Part shown: piece by piece, positions 1 through 11,200 of the stretch
Layout of the letters: every line of letters starts with the position of its first letter
Position numbering within the stretch: the first letter of the stretch is position 1
Assembly (NCBI GenBank): GCA_021613375.1
Contig: CM038705.1
Location: 7,930,095-7,994,094, forward strand
Source of the DNA: Megaleporinus macrocephalus
Lineage: Eukaryota; Chordata; Actinopteri; Characiformes; Anostomidae
Direction: 5' to 3'
Length of the DNA: 64,000 nt
The notes under the pieces: model-generated
Seen by the model: the letters and a program-made list of their open reading frames with translations, nothing else
The model's database searches: none
Told to the model about the DNA's origin: nothing
Translations under genes and position numbers: made by a program

Positions 1-244
1 TAGAAATTTTATACAACACATTTTCCACCTTGCTTCAAAGAAGCCATGCAAACCCACTGCACTGCATGAAGGATTTCCTCTGGACGTATGACAGGATGTG
101 GCTTTATGAAGTACGGTTCTATGCAAAGGTCTTAGGTATCTAAGCAATATTAAAACTCTGCAGTAAAAAAATCTCCAGTAAAAACACAACATTTATCATA
201 ATAAACGCAAAAAAAACATTAATGCAGTAAAAGTATTTTCTAAA

Positions 245-917
245 CTGTGCTAGATTTAGAAAATATGCTAGTTAGATTCAGAAAATGTACTAGTTAGATT
301 TAGAAAATATGCTAGTTAGATTCAGAAAATGTACTAGTTAGATTTAGAAAATGCCCTTAATTGAGAAAATATACTAGTTAGATTTAGAAAATGTACTAGT
401 TAGATTTAGAAAATGTACTAGTTAGATTTAGAAAATGTGCTAGTTAGATATAGAAAATGTACTAGTTAGATTTAGAAAATGCACTAGTTAGATTTAGAAA
501 ATGCACTAGTTAGATTTAGAAAATGTACTAGTTAGATTTAGAAAATGTGCTAGTTAGATTCAGAAAATGTACTAGTTAGTTTTAGAAAATGTGCTAGTTA
601 GATTTAGAAAATGTACTAGTTAGATTTAGAAAATGTACTAGTTAGATTTAGAAAATGCCCTAAATTTAGAAAATGTACTAGTTAGATTCAGAAAATGTGC
701 TAGTTAGATTTAGAAAATGGCCTAAATTTAGAAAATGTGCTAGTTAGATTTAGAAAATGTGCTAGTTAGATTTAGAAAATGTACTAGTTAGATTTAGAAA
801 ATGTACTAGTTAGATTTAGAAAATGTGCTAGTTAGATTTAGAAAATGTGCTAGTTAGATTTAGAAAATGTACTAGTTAGATTTAGAAAATGTACTAGTTA
901 GATTTAGAAAATGTACT
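245..917. repeat. 22-bp minisatellite
   Basis: About 30 copies of a unit like tagttagatttagaaaatgt plus two bases, varying mainly at two positions (gtac/gtgc, ttta/ttca). Three copies carry the variant gcccta or ggccta. Confidence 0.9.
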
Positions 918-1835
918 ACACAATGAATCACATAAACGTTTTAGAATTTTTCAGACTTTAAGATTTGTATTTGCTGTAATTATAAAATAGAATTTTGTGA
1001 TGAGCACTTTTAACAACACTGTAAACTAGGCCAGGCGGTATTGGCGATGACCAACATGTGACCCGATGGCAACATTTGACAGGCAATAATCGTGCACGAT
1101 GTTTACAAACACCCAGTTCTTATAAGAAACACTGCACTTCAGGGAAAGGTCTCAGTAGGTGAAAGAGGATGTGAGCGTCTAGACACCCGTCGTCAAAAGA
1201 GCGTTGAGGTTTTAGGGTGAGAGACACCTCAGGGGGGTGGGGGGGGGTGGGGGTTTGGGCAGAGTGAGAGTCTCTATTGAAGACGCTCCATTGGGATTAA
1301 ATACGAGCTGCACTGTGAAAATCGTGAGTCACTCTGTTCGTATTGTTTGGCACTAGTGAATTCTGAGCTCACTGAAGGTGGGCTTGCGCTTCGTCTGCCT
1401 CAGCTCGACAACTTTAGGATAATGCATCTGGATCTGAGAGTGGAGATTCAATGTCTGGGAGTCTTGGGGGCTACAGATTGCTACAGATGGTCCTCCAGCT
1501 CTCCTCTCGTGTATAAACATCTAAACATGTCGCCACTTCCGTCTGTTTTATCTCCTTGTTGCATTAAATGTTTTTTAGTATTACTTAATGTGGTTTGAGT
1601 AAATCTAAATCAGATAAAGGGAAAATGGATGGATGAATATAAAAGGAGTAACACAGAACAAGTACAATTCATACTTAAGTAACTTAAGTCTATGTTAAGT
1701 TCCCAAATACAATATTACTGATTATTGGGATTTATTAAGGAGGGAATATCCTAATAATAAATTCTCAATATCATCCAGACCCACTGCAAACACTGTTTAC
1801 TTTCTAATGGCTATTACCAAAATAAATTTATGCAT

Positions 1836-1837
<2 letters not shown>

Positions 1838-1889
<52 letters not shown>
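1838..1889. repeat. (AAT)n microsatellite
   Basis: About 17 uninterrupted AAT units. Confidence 0.95.
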
Positions 1890-1890
<1 letters not shown>

Positions 1891-2349
1891 GTCAGAGGTC
1901 ACTAATAGGCGGACCTCGGTCCAGGTCCGGACCCAGAAGTTGTCCAGTGCGGACCCAAACCGATCAACTATTGTGAACTGTTTATTTTAGACAGTGTTTA
2001 TTTTAAGCCGCTGAACTTTTCTTGTCTTTACGGTATACGGGCTTTGCAGTGCAGTAAACTCACAGACCAATCACGTGTGTTGTAAGATCACCAAAAGCGC
2101 TCCTCAGCCAATCCTTGTTTTTACTTGAGGTGAGGAAAAAAAACATTTATTTGAAGTTTTATGAATAAATAATCCAGTTTAGCCTTTAAAACAGTAAATA
2201 TACTGAACGGTATTTGTGGTATGTTTGTCTTTCAGTTGCTGATGGCATAAGATACTAGCCTACTAGTATAGAGGATGTGGCACTGAATCATAACACAAGT
2301 TAGAAATGATGACGGTCCGGACCTGGGTCTGACGAAATTTCCTCTAACT
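1890..2349. mobile_element. MITE-like repeat with ggtccggacc ends, interrupted
   Basis: The left part has gcggacctcggtccaggtcc and the right part gacggtccggacctgggtct, inverted-repeat-like ends. It is interrupted near its right end by the element at 2350-2671. Confidence 0.4.
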
Positions 2350-2671
2350 AGGGCTGGGTATCGCCATTGATTTCCCGGATCGATTCATTCCCAATTCACA
2401 AGGTCCCAATTCAATTCGATTTCCGATTCAATTAGATTCTATTCATTATCGATTCAATCAACACTCAACCTACCATTAATAAAAACATAAGTGTTTATAT
2501 GTTTATATATCGTCCTGGTTTCTGAATCCAAAATGTAGCCAGACATCTGCTTTCAAGTTCTGGGGCGCCTTCACTCAACTGATGCTTAACTGATGTGCAG
2601 GAATCGATATTGGATTATTCAAATGAAGATCGATTTGAATCGAAAAATCGATTTTTTAAACACACCCCTAC
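2350..2671. mobile_element. hAT-type MITE with 8-bp target duplication
   Basis: Starts agggctgggtatcg and ends cacacccctac, flanked on both sides by the identical 8-mer ctctaact (2342-2349 and 2672-2679). An 8-bp duplication and tagggctg-like ends are typical of hAT elements. Non-coding, rich in atcgatt motifs. Confidence 0.75.
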
Positions 2672-2849
2672 CTCTAACTGGACCTTACTGAGTTCTAATT
2701 AAATACCCCTGATATAGGTTTTATCTATAAGTAGCTCTAATATCGCATAGACAACACAAATGAGTTCAATACAATTTCAACTAGTGTAGGAAGTGCTAAG
2801 CTATGTAATGTTTAATATAAATAATTGTGCAATACTATAATTATGTGTC

Positions 2850-3148
2850 ACACATGGGAGGGGTGCGTGGAGCAGATGAGGAGACGCCAACGCAAGATTT
2901 AACAAAACATTTTTAATAAATAAAGAAACGAAAACAAATCACGAAATACATAATAACAAACTGAAAACATACAGACCGGAACACAGGGAAACAGAGAGAC
3001 AACCACAGAAAACGAACCACAAACCAGTGAACAAAACAGAGAAAATAAATATACAGGATAACAAGAGGGAACGAGAAACCCCTGAGAACAATAGACGGGG
3101 CACCAGATGAGAAACAGGTGAGGGGCGGAGACAAGGAGCACATGACAT
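2850..3148. repeat. Dispersed repeat with tgtcac/gtgaca-like ends
   Basis: Begins gtgtcacacatgggaggggt and ends near ggagcacatgaca. Purine-rich segments (aacaaaac, gaaaacagagagac) recur at 9005-9130 and 21770-22030, so it is a dispersed family. Open frames on its minus strand are an effect of biased composition. Confidence 0.5.
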
Positions 3149-3425
3149 CCAAGTTAAGGATGTTATTGGACTAATTGGTTGTTAGGACACTCTTGCTCAA
3201 TTTTGATGCACAGCTGAAAAACATTCTACTAATAAGTGAGTATAAAAGGAAGAACAACATTCTAGGTTAGTTTAGTATCTGAAGATCAGCAGTTGATGGC
3301 TTGCTGACCGACTCAAAATGACCAGAAAGAAACAGCTTTCTTTAGAGACCCGTCAGTCCATTGTTGATACTCCATTAAAACAAGAACATTTCACTGTGAT
3401 CCCAAACTTTACAGCAGTAGTGTGT
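3149..3425 (+). mobile_element. Truncated Tc1-type MITE
   Basis: Shares the half running ccaagttaaggatgttattg to ccattaaaacaagaacattt with the full copies at 54251-54767 and 60886-61402. The left half is missing and an internal stretch (gttaaggaag...) is deleted. Confidence 0.7.
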
Positions 3426-4258
3426 ATATTTATATATTTATATATATACACACTCAATATAAAATCTATTTTATATATTTTCATATATAAAAAAGGAAAA
3501 CATTTAACATACTGGGAAAATATAAAATGCCCCATTAAAGTGTTCAATAACTTAAGTGTTCAATAACATTAAAGTGTTCAAAGAGGGCACATTGAATGTA
3601 TTTTCCCTTAATACGTTATAGTGATTTATAGTGCATTTAAATGTGATCTATATCTCTGTTGCAGAACAAAACTTTACATCTCTCTATTTTTGCAGCTTTT
3701 GAAAATGCCTGTTGCCCTTTAAATTTTGTGTACATTAAATTTCATGATGGATAGACCAAAAGAAATGTCCCAAAGGTACTTGGAAAAAAGTAACTGTTGT
3801 AATAAACATGCTGAATAAACATTGGTGTAGCTGAAAGTTCAACCTTCAGTACAAATGAGTAGCAAATGCAGAACTCCAAAGCCTAAAGAATTTTAAAATT
3901 CATATATCATAGGTCCATTATATAGATGTGCGTCTGTTTCAGGTATAAAGGTTCTTTGGTAAAGTTAAATGGTTCTATATATAACCATTTTAAAATGGTT
4001 CTATAGCACCAAATAGTTTTTTCCACAGCAGAACACTTTTTGGTGTTCTCTAAACCTATACAGAACCACATACACTCTCCATGAAGGTGAAGAACACATC
4101 CAAAGAACCGTTTAAGTATAAAACAAAGAGGACTGGAGGACGCTTTAAGAGTCTACCTGTCCCCTTCTAGCACATTCATCACTGGTCAGTTTCTGATGAT
4201 TGTCGATTATTCACACTGACGAGACATGACTAACTGTGCATCAGTAGATACGCTTCTG
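3426..4258. other. No gene seen
   Basis: AT-rich single-copy-looking DNA downstream of gene A. Contains a short tandem-like block around gttctatatataaccatttt (3965-4010). It could include 3' UTR if exon 7 of gene A is real. Nothing else recognised. Confidence 0.4.
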
Positions 4259-4260
4259 TC

Positions 4261-4277
4261 ACAGCAAGGTGGCGCTA
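4261..4277 (+). promoter_or_regulatory. CTCF-like motif
   Basis: acagcaaggtggcgcta matches the core of the CTCF consensus (CAGCAGGKGGCGC) at most positions. Sequence match only. Confidence 0.3.
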
Positions 4278-4373
4278 CTAACAGGTAGAATGATTGTTAA
4301 TAAATATTGAGAATATATGCACAACATGAGTAAACCAAAAATCAGAACACTGACAGAGATGGTGATGGTCAAT

Positions 4374-4406
4374 TCAAAGCTTTTCATCTTTTGATGCGTC
4401 TTCACA
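4374..4406 (-). CDS. Possible gene A exon 7: short acidic tail or 3' UTR exon
   Basis: A very strong acceptor (a T-rich tract of about 20 bases, then TAG) precedes TGT GAA GAC. In phase 0, the phase left by the 5126 donor, it reads CEDASKDEKL then TGA. It would be the terminal cytoplasmic exon if the TAG at 5138 were not used, or otherwise a 3' UTR exon. In another frame the same DNA encodes a hydrophobic stretch (4259-4447), but that frame does not fit the donor. Confidence 0.35.
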   Translation of the reverse strand, partial: CEDASKDEKL

Positions 4407-5125
4407 CTAAAAAAAAAACAAACAAATAAGAAAAATGGTGTATCCACATGACATTTATTTCCTTTAAGTAAAAAAACAGAGTAACCCCCCCATTTCTGTA
4501 TATGGGATTATAATGAATAGGATTTACAGCACACAAGTCTTGCAAACGGGCATCTTGAGGCACTTTTAGGGCAATACCCCCCCCCCCCTTTTTTTATTGT
4601 TATTAATGAAAATGTAAAATTAACAATAATGAGATATGATAGTTTAATTAAACAGCTATTGTGATACATTTTAAAATTATGATGACTATTATTATTATTA
4701 TTTTTATTATTATGTTCTAGTTGTTACCTTTTCACACCAAAACTATTCTGAACAGCTCTGTTGACATCTTAAACATTTAATCATGCAAAAAGTTTTCAAC
4801 ATCGTTGAAATTTCCCTTTAAAGACGACACAGACCCTTTAAAGACTACACAGCAGACAGCAATTGTGTTTCAATGTTGATCTGGAACAAGATAACTGGTG
4901 CAGAAGGTTTTTAATCACTATTTTTCAGTTACATTGTAATTCAAATTATAAGTGTTATCATCATTATCTTCATTATTTAATTATGCAGGACAATAGACTG
5001 GCCAAAACTGCCTGTGTTCTCCTCAGACCAAAAAAAGCATTGCTTGGCCATTTTTTAATGAAAATATTAGCTGGTTGTTTAAATTCCAATGCATTATTAG
5101 TATTAAATAAACATTTTATACTCAC

Positions 5126-5229
5126 ATTTTTGCATTTCTAGCCTTTTGCTAAAGTGACGCCAATCACGACCACCACAGAAACAAACACAGCCAGAGGAAC
5201 CAACAAGAGTAATCGATCTCTACGGTTAG
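5126..5229 (-). CDS. Gene A exon 6: transmembrane exon, stop at 5138
   Basis: The acceptor tttgacag leads into SNRRDRLLLLVPLAVFVSVV and on to GVTLAKG, then TAG (5140-5138). Basic NRRDR precedes the helix and a lysine follows it. Four codons after the TAG (AAA TGC AAA AAT) lies a strong donor, AAT|GTGAGTAT, ending the exon at 5126 in phase 0. The protein therefore either ends with almost no cytoplasmic tail or carries a premature stop. Confidence 0.68.
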
Positions 5230-8200
5230 CTGTCAAATGATGCAAGAAAAAAAGGAGGAAAAAACACTAAAAACACATTGCTAGGTAGTTTCAGAAAAAG
5301 GCAGAAAAAAATGTCTAGTTTAATGTAATTTAGAGCAAATTGCTAAGTCAGGTTGTTATTGAGCAATTGTACTTACACGCCTCATTGTTTGGATGCAAAA
5401 TCTGTTGAGGCTTGGATTCTTCAGCAACTACGGAAAAAACAAACATGTTTAAGTGCATTTTGCAAAAGATGAAACACGATTATGAAAAATAAGGTTTCTC
5501 AACAACAAACTGCGGAAAGATAATGAGAAGTGTTTAGAGAAACTACACGGATGCCACTTACTTCTGTAACAGGTGAGGAATTCATACTGAAACATGAACA
5601 GAAACAATTATTCTTCACTGATACAGGCCGGTCAGTACTCTTCATAGAAAGGTTGTTTATAATAATTTAAAGAAATAAAGAAATTTGGAGAGCAAACACA
5701 TATTCAGGTGGTAAAATCTAATGTTTTGACTAGAAATTAAATAAATGAAGGGAGCTCTCTGACTTCTGTACATTACTCTATACGTCACCCCCAACATATA
5801 TGCACTCACACACACAAATATTTCTGATTACCCTCGGTTCATGGCAGCTTATCTTCCAGTTAATTTCAGATGGGCAGTTTCCAATGGTCAGGTTCCAATG
5901 GGTCACCTGCTTAATTAGCTCGGACCTTCTTGCATTGCCAAAAGGTGGAGCATCAGAAATTAACACTCCACTCTACAAATCAAGACCAGCATAATGAGTG
6001 TGGTAGCAAACATTTTATATATTTTACATCTGAAATTCAAATACACTATATTGCCAATAGTATTCATCAGTATTCCAATCACTTCCATGACCACAGGTGT
6101 ATAAAACCAAGCACCTAGTCATGCAGACTGCTTCTACACACATCAGTGAAAAAGTGGGTCTCTCTCAGGAGCTCAGTGAACTCCAGCGTGGTACCGTGAT
6201 AGGACGCAACCTGTGCAACAAGTCCAGTGGTGAAGTTTCCTCACTACTAAATATTCCACAGTGGACTGTCAGTGGTGTTAGAACAAAGTGGAAGTGACTG
6301 GGAACGACAGCAACTCAGACACCAAGTGGTAGAACACGTACAATGACAGAGCGGGTCAGCGGATGCTGAGGAGCATAGGGAACAGAGGTCACCAACTTTC
6401 TACAGAGTCAATCACTACAGACCTCTAAACTTCATGTGGCCTTCAGATCAGCTCAAGAACAGAGCGTAGGGAGCTTCATAGAATGGGTTTCTATGGTTGA
6501 GCAACTGCATCCAAGCCTTACATCTCCAAGCGCAATGCAGAAAGTCGCATGGAGTGGTGTAAAGTACATGTACATGTTCCATGTACATGGAAGTGGAGAC
6601 ATGTTCTCTGGAGTGAGTCCAATGGAGGAGTCTGGGTCTGGCGGTTGCCAGGAGAACAGTACTACTTACTGACTGCATTGTGCAAAGTGTAAAGTTTGGG
6701 GCAGTATATTAAGCCCTATGGGTTAATGGGATGTCACTCAGGTTCATATGCGTGTGAAGGCAGACAAGCGAATACTTTTGGCAGTATAGTGTATGTAGTA
6801 TACGTACAAAAATATGTAATACATGTACTCACCTTATTCCACAGCCCACCCTCACAGTCCTTCAACTGCAACTCCTTTAGGGCGTCTGTGATGTTCTTGG
6901 GAGTCTCCAGTGTGGCGGTGCCATTTTCACAAGTGATGTCAAGAGTCAAGGAGCAACCTATAGATCAGACAGCACCACACTCTTAAGGAGAACCACTCAA
7001 GGCTAATCACAGTTTCACCAAACAGGCTTTAGCAGAGCTTTCCAACACTGTCCTCCAAGAAAACTTTCATTAGAAAAAGTAAAGAAACTGGGTTACATGG
7101 ATTACATGGTAACACCCCACAAAAACAGGAATACAAAATATACGCTTATCCATAAATATACTACTTTTGCTTTTTTAGACTGTGCTCAGCTCGTACTTAT
7201 ATTTGGTTGTTGCCCCGCTTTAGAACCAATTGCAATGAATATCAGATACATGACATCTGTATGGTTTTGAGTACCAACAACAGTCATAATTCATATACAT
7301 GACCATTTTTAAACTTTTAAACAGGCTGTTAAACAATTAAACAGGCTGTTTTATGAAAAGCATTACAGACTGCCAACTTCCGTGCTCTAATCTGGGCTAG
7401 TTGGGCTAATTTGGGAAAAATACAGGCATCCTTAATTACATACAAATCCCAGTCAAATAAATGTAAATCTAAATAATAATTAATCAGTTCAGTAATAAAG
7501 AATTATTAGTCATGAGAATGAGATTTATTTTATCAGTACATGTATATTGAACATGGCAAAAAACAGATGTATTGCCTCAGATCAATAACAACAGACAACA
7601 GGGCATGTATGTATTCATATCTAGGCTTCTGTGAATTTCTTCAGCCCATGATGGTGGGCTGAAAAAACTGGGAAAGCTAAAACATTTTGACAAATGGCTG
7701 GTGCTGAGGCTAAATGACCGGGCTACCATAAATAGTACTGTGCTCTAACAACTGACCTGACTAATGCTAGCTATTATTACAACATATTTCAACCAAAATA
7801 TTTCTTACTTGTAAAAATGCAACATATTACTGGTAATTTGCTGATCTGGAGACTGAATATTCACCCGAAATAGTATAGAAATGACCCACAGACAGTAATT
7901 CAGTTATGGTGGTTCTCTGTTGGTTTTGGTTTGTACTTTTACATTTCAGTCTACAGAAAGTATGGAATATTGAAAGAGGGGCAGGGATGAATTTCAAGCT
8001 TAAATTCCCGTACATGAAGATCTGACGTATTGATGATTTGCCTGCTATCCTTTCGGTTCAGTAGCCCTGAGCAGTAGTAATCCACAACTTCAGGTCTTCT
8101 GAAAATCAACTTGATTCCGGTCACTGGAATTGATAGAACTTCTCGACTCCACTTAATTTTAACCAAGAGAGGCCTAAACATCAATACCGGCATTTACATT

Positions 8201-11200
8201 TAGGAACAGATTCTAGCTCAAAAACTTTGACATCATTAGGTGTTTAGTAGGATGGCTCTGCATCATATCTCCCAATGAAAAAAAAAGAAAATGCTGCTAT
8301 AAATAATGGTGAAGTATAGTTAAAGTTTCTCTGCTCGTGCACACTGAAAAAGTAATGCAGGTGGGATTTACTGGAGGATGACGTGTAGTAGATTAAAAAA
8401 AAAGAAGAAGTGTGGTGTAGAGTTATCTCTCTACCCTACATGTGGTGACTGTTGAAAAACAGGTAAATACTGTGGAACACCACAAGCCTGATTACAATAA
8501 GCCACACAGAACATGACAAGCGGAGGTGGTTAGAAGAGATTAAATCAACACAGAAAGATACCCCAGCTGGAGCTGGAGTGAAGCAAAAATCCCTGACCAG
8601 CCTTATGAGAGCGACAGGCAGAATCCATGTACAAATGTCCACAATACTAGGTTACTTTTACCTGAGAAATTGTATTTCATTAAAAAGGTGATTTCTGAAA
8701 AGCCTCACAATGCCACATTAACTAAAACTTGTGTTACTGGAGATTACATGACTTTTTAAATGACAATGAATGAAAGATGAAGCCCAGTTGGCCTTTTATT
8801 CTCCATTTTCCATTGTACAGTAATAAAACATGGAATGCAAATCTGTATATAAGGCCAGAAACAGGAAGTCTATTTAAATGTGACAAAAGTGACAGTGAAA
8901 TGTGCATTTTTAAATGGTAGACTTCTCTGAGCAAACTATTAAACAAATCATCAAGTTGGCAACAGCCTTAAATGATTTAACAAAGTTTCAACAGTCTGTA
9001 ACGTTGAGAGGCGTAACACAAAGGCGGAGACAAGGAGGAACCCATGACCAAAACAAAAACATTAGCACATGGCTAGGACAGGGGAACATAAACAAAGACA
9101 GACAGGAAGAGGCAGGGCGTGACACAGCCTTATACCAAGGGGTTTCACCATGACATATTTTTAGTCTTCGTATAAATGACCGTTTGTACATGTGTAACCC
9201 CCAAAAGGAGAGTCACCAGGATTTGTGTATGACAGAGTTGGCACTGTGTGTGTGAGGAGGTGAGTTTCCAGTTTTTTTTAAGTGCACAGGTGATTTATTT
9301 TACTTCACACAAAAAAACTAAAGAAAAAAAAAGGGATAATCCCTTGAGGCTTCGCCGCAAGGCTCACCCTCGTCACACTAGTTCCTATACCAGCCGTTAC
9401 AAGCGGCTAACAGCGGCATATCACAGAGGCCTACACCAGTGCAGGTGGATGCGCTCAATAGCGTAATACCGGCGGGTTTGTTTGGCCGAGAGCCAGGTCG
9501 GACTACAATGATTGAGCATTCCATCCGTCTTCTGAAAGATGAGCCGACCAGACAGACCAATTTGCTTGTGCCGAAGGTCGAAGTGGAACAAATGCTTTCT
9601 GCAGGACTCAGTGAGTCATCAACAAGTCAATGGTGTAGCCCTGTGGTTTTGGTTCTGACTGGGTAAAGCTGAATTTTTATCCACTCTTGACTTGTGTAAG
9701 GGTTACTGACAAGTGCCACTTAGCCCGGAGGCGAAGGAGTTGACCGCGTTCAGGGCGCTGAATGAATTATACCATTTTACGGTGATGCCGTTCGGTCTCC
9801 ATGGAGAGTATTGCTAGTGTTGCAGTGCGCTCCTGGCATCTTGATTGTTTGGTGTGCGGTGGTCAGGTTAGTTGCCTTAACTGTTTTATTCTCGTCTTGA
9901 CGAGAAAACCCCCGTCATGCTAGCCAAGTTGGGGCCCACAACTGTAACCCCAATGGGGCCCAAAAACTGACCCAACTGGGACACACGACTGTAGCCCAAC
10001 TTTGGGCCCCCAAAGTTATAACCCACCTGGGGCCCATGTATCACCAATCAAAACTTCCATACAAAATACATATTTGACCTACATGGACAAGGCTGGGGTC
10101 ACTCTCCTCGCCTGAAACAGGGTGGTGAAGGAGCAAAAGAAGAGGAAGAGGAGAAATGAAGAAAATCCCAGCAAATGCAAAACGTTGTCACAATGTTGTC
10201 TACTTTCTTACATCATTGATACAACATTTTCAAAACGTGGTGTTTTTTCCTTTGTCTAAACAAGGCTGTCACAACATTGTCACAACATAGTTTTAGGGTA
10301 TTATTATTACATGTTGGCAAATTCCATGGAGTTCCACGCAGATATAATGAAACATATGAATGATTCTAGGAAGTTATGATAATGTTCTGACAACGTTGCC
10401 ACTACGGAATTACATTTCAACGTTGTGAAGTTCTATTATTAGAAAAAGTGTAGAAGGACAACCCTGGTCTAGAGTTTCCGGCTCTGTCCTGAGAAGGCCC
10501 CTAGACAGTGCAGGTGGTAGGAGACAGGAGGATGTTAGCCAAGCTGGCATCGATGCTGAAGAATGACTCCCACCCCATACATAAGACTCTGGCAGCACTG
10601 GGCAGCTCCTTTAGACACAGGCTGCTTCACCCCAAGTGTGTAAAGGAGTGGTATCGCAGGTCCTTCCTTCCTGCTGCTGTTAGACTCTACGACCAGCACT
10701 GCTCCCAGCTAATCACATATACACATACACACACACTTAAACTCTACACACTGCTCCCAGCCTACTACATACACACACACTTAACCTATACACACTGCTT
10801 CCAGCAGACCACATACACACAACGGACTACATACACACACACTTAAACTCTACACACTGCTCCCAGCCTACTACATACACACACACTTAACCTATACACA
10901 CTGCTTCCAGCAGACCACATACACACAACGGACTACATACACACACACTTAAACTCTACACACTGCTCCCAGCAGACCACACATACACACACACACTTAA
11001 ACTCTACACACTGCTCCCAGCAGACCACACATACACACACACACTTAAACTCTACACACTGCTTCCAGCAGACCACATACACACAACGGACTACATACAC
11101 ACACACTTAAACTCTACACACTGCTCCCCAGCAGACCACACATACACACACACACTTAAAACTACACACTGCTCCCAGCAGACCACATACACACACACAC

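Noticed and set aside
4259..4447. Hydrophobic minus frame (SVLIFGLLMLCIYSQYLL) as a second transmembrane exon
   Set aside because: Needs a phase 2 donor upstream; the only nearby donor (5125) is phase 0, which reads CEDASKDEKL instead.
7951..8193. Minus frame LLVKIKWSREVLSIPVTGIK, faintly like an IL-17-receptor-type segment, as an extra exon of gene A
   Set aside because: The only usable acceptor (8173 region) would enter in phase 2, incompatible with the phase 1 intron, while exon 1 joins 6957 directly in frame.
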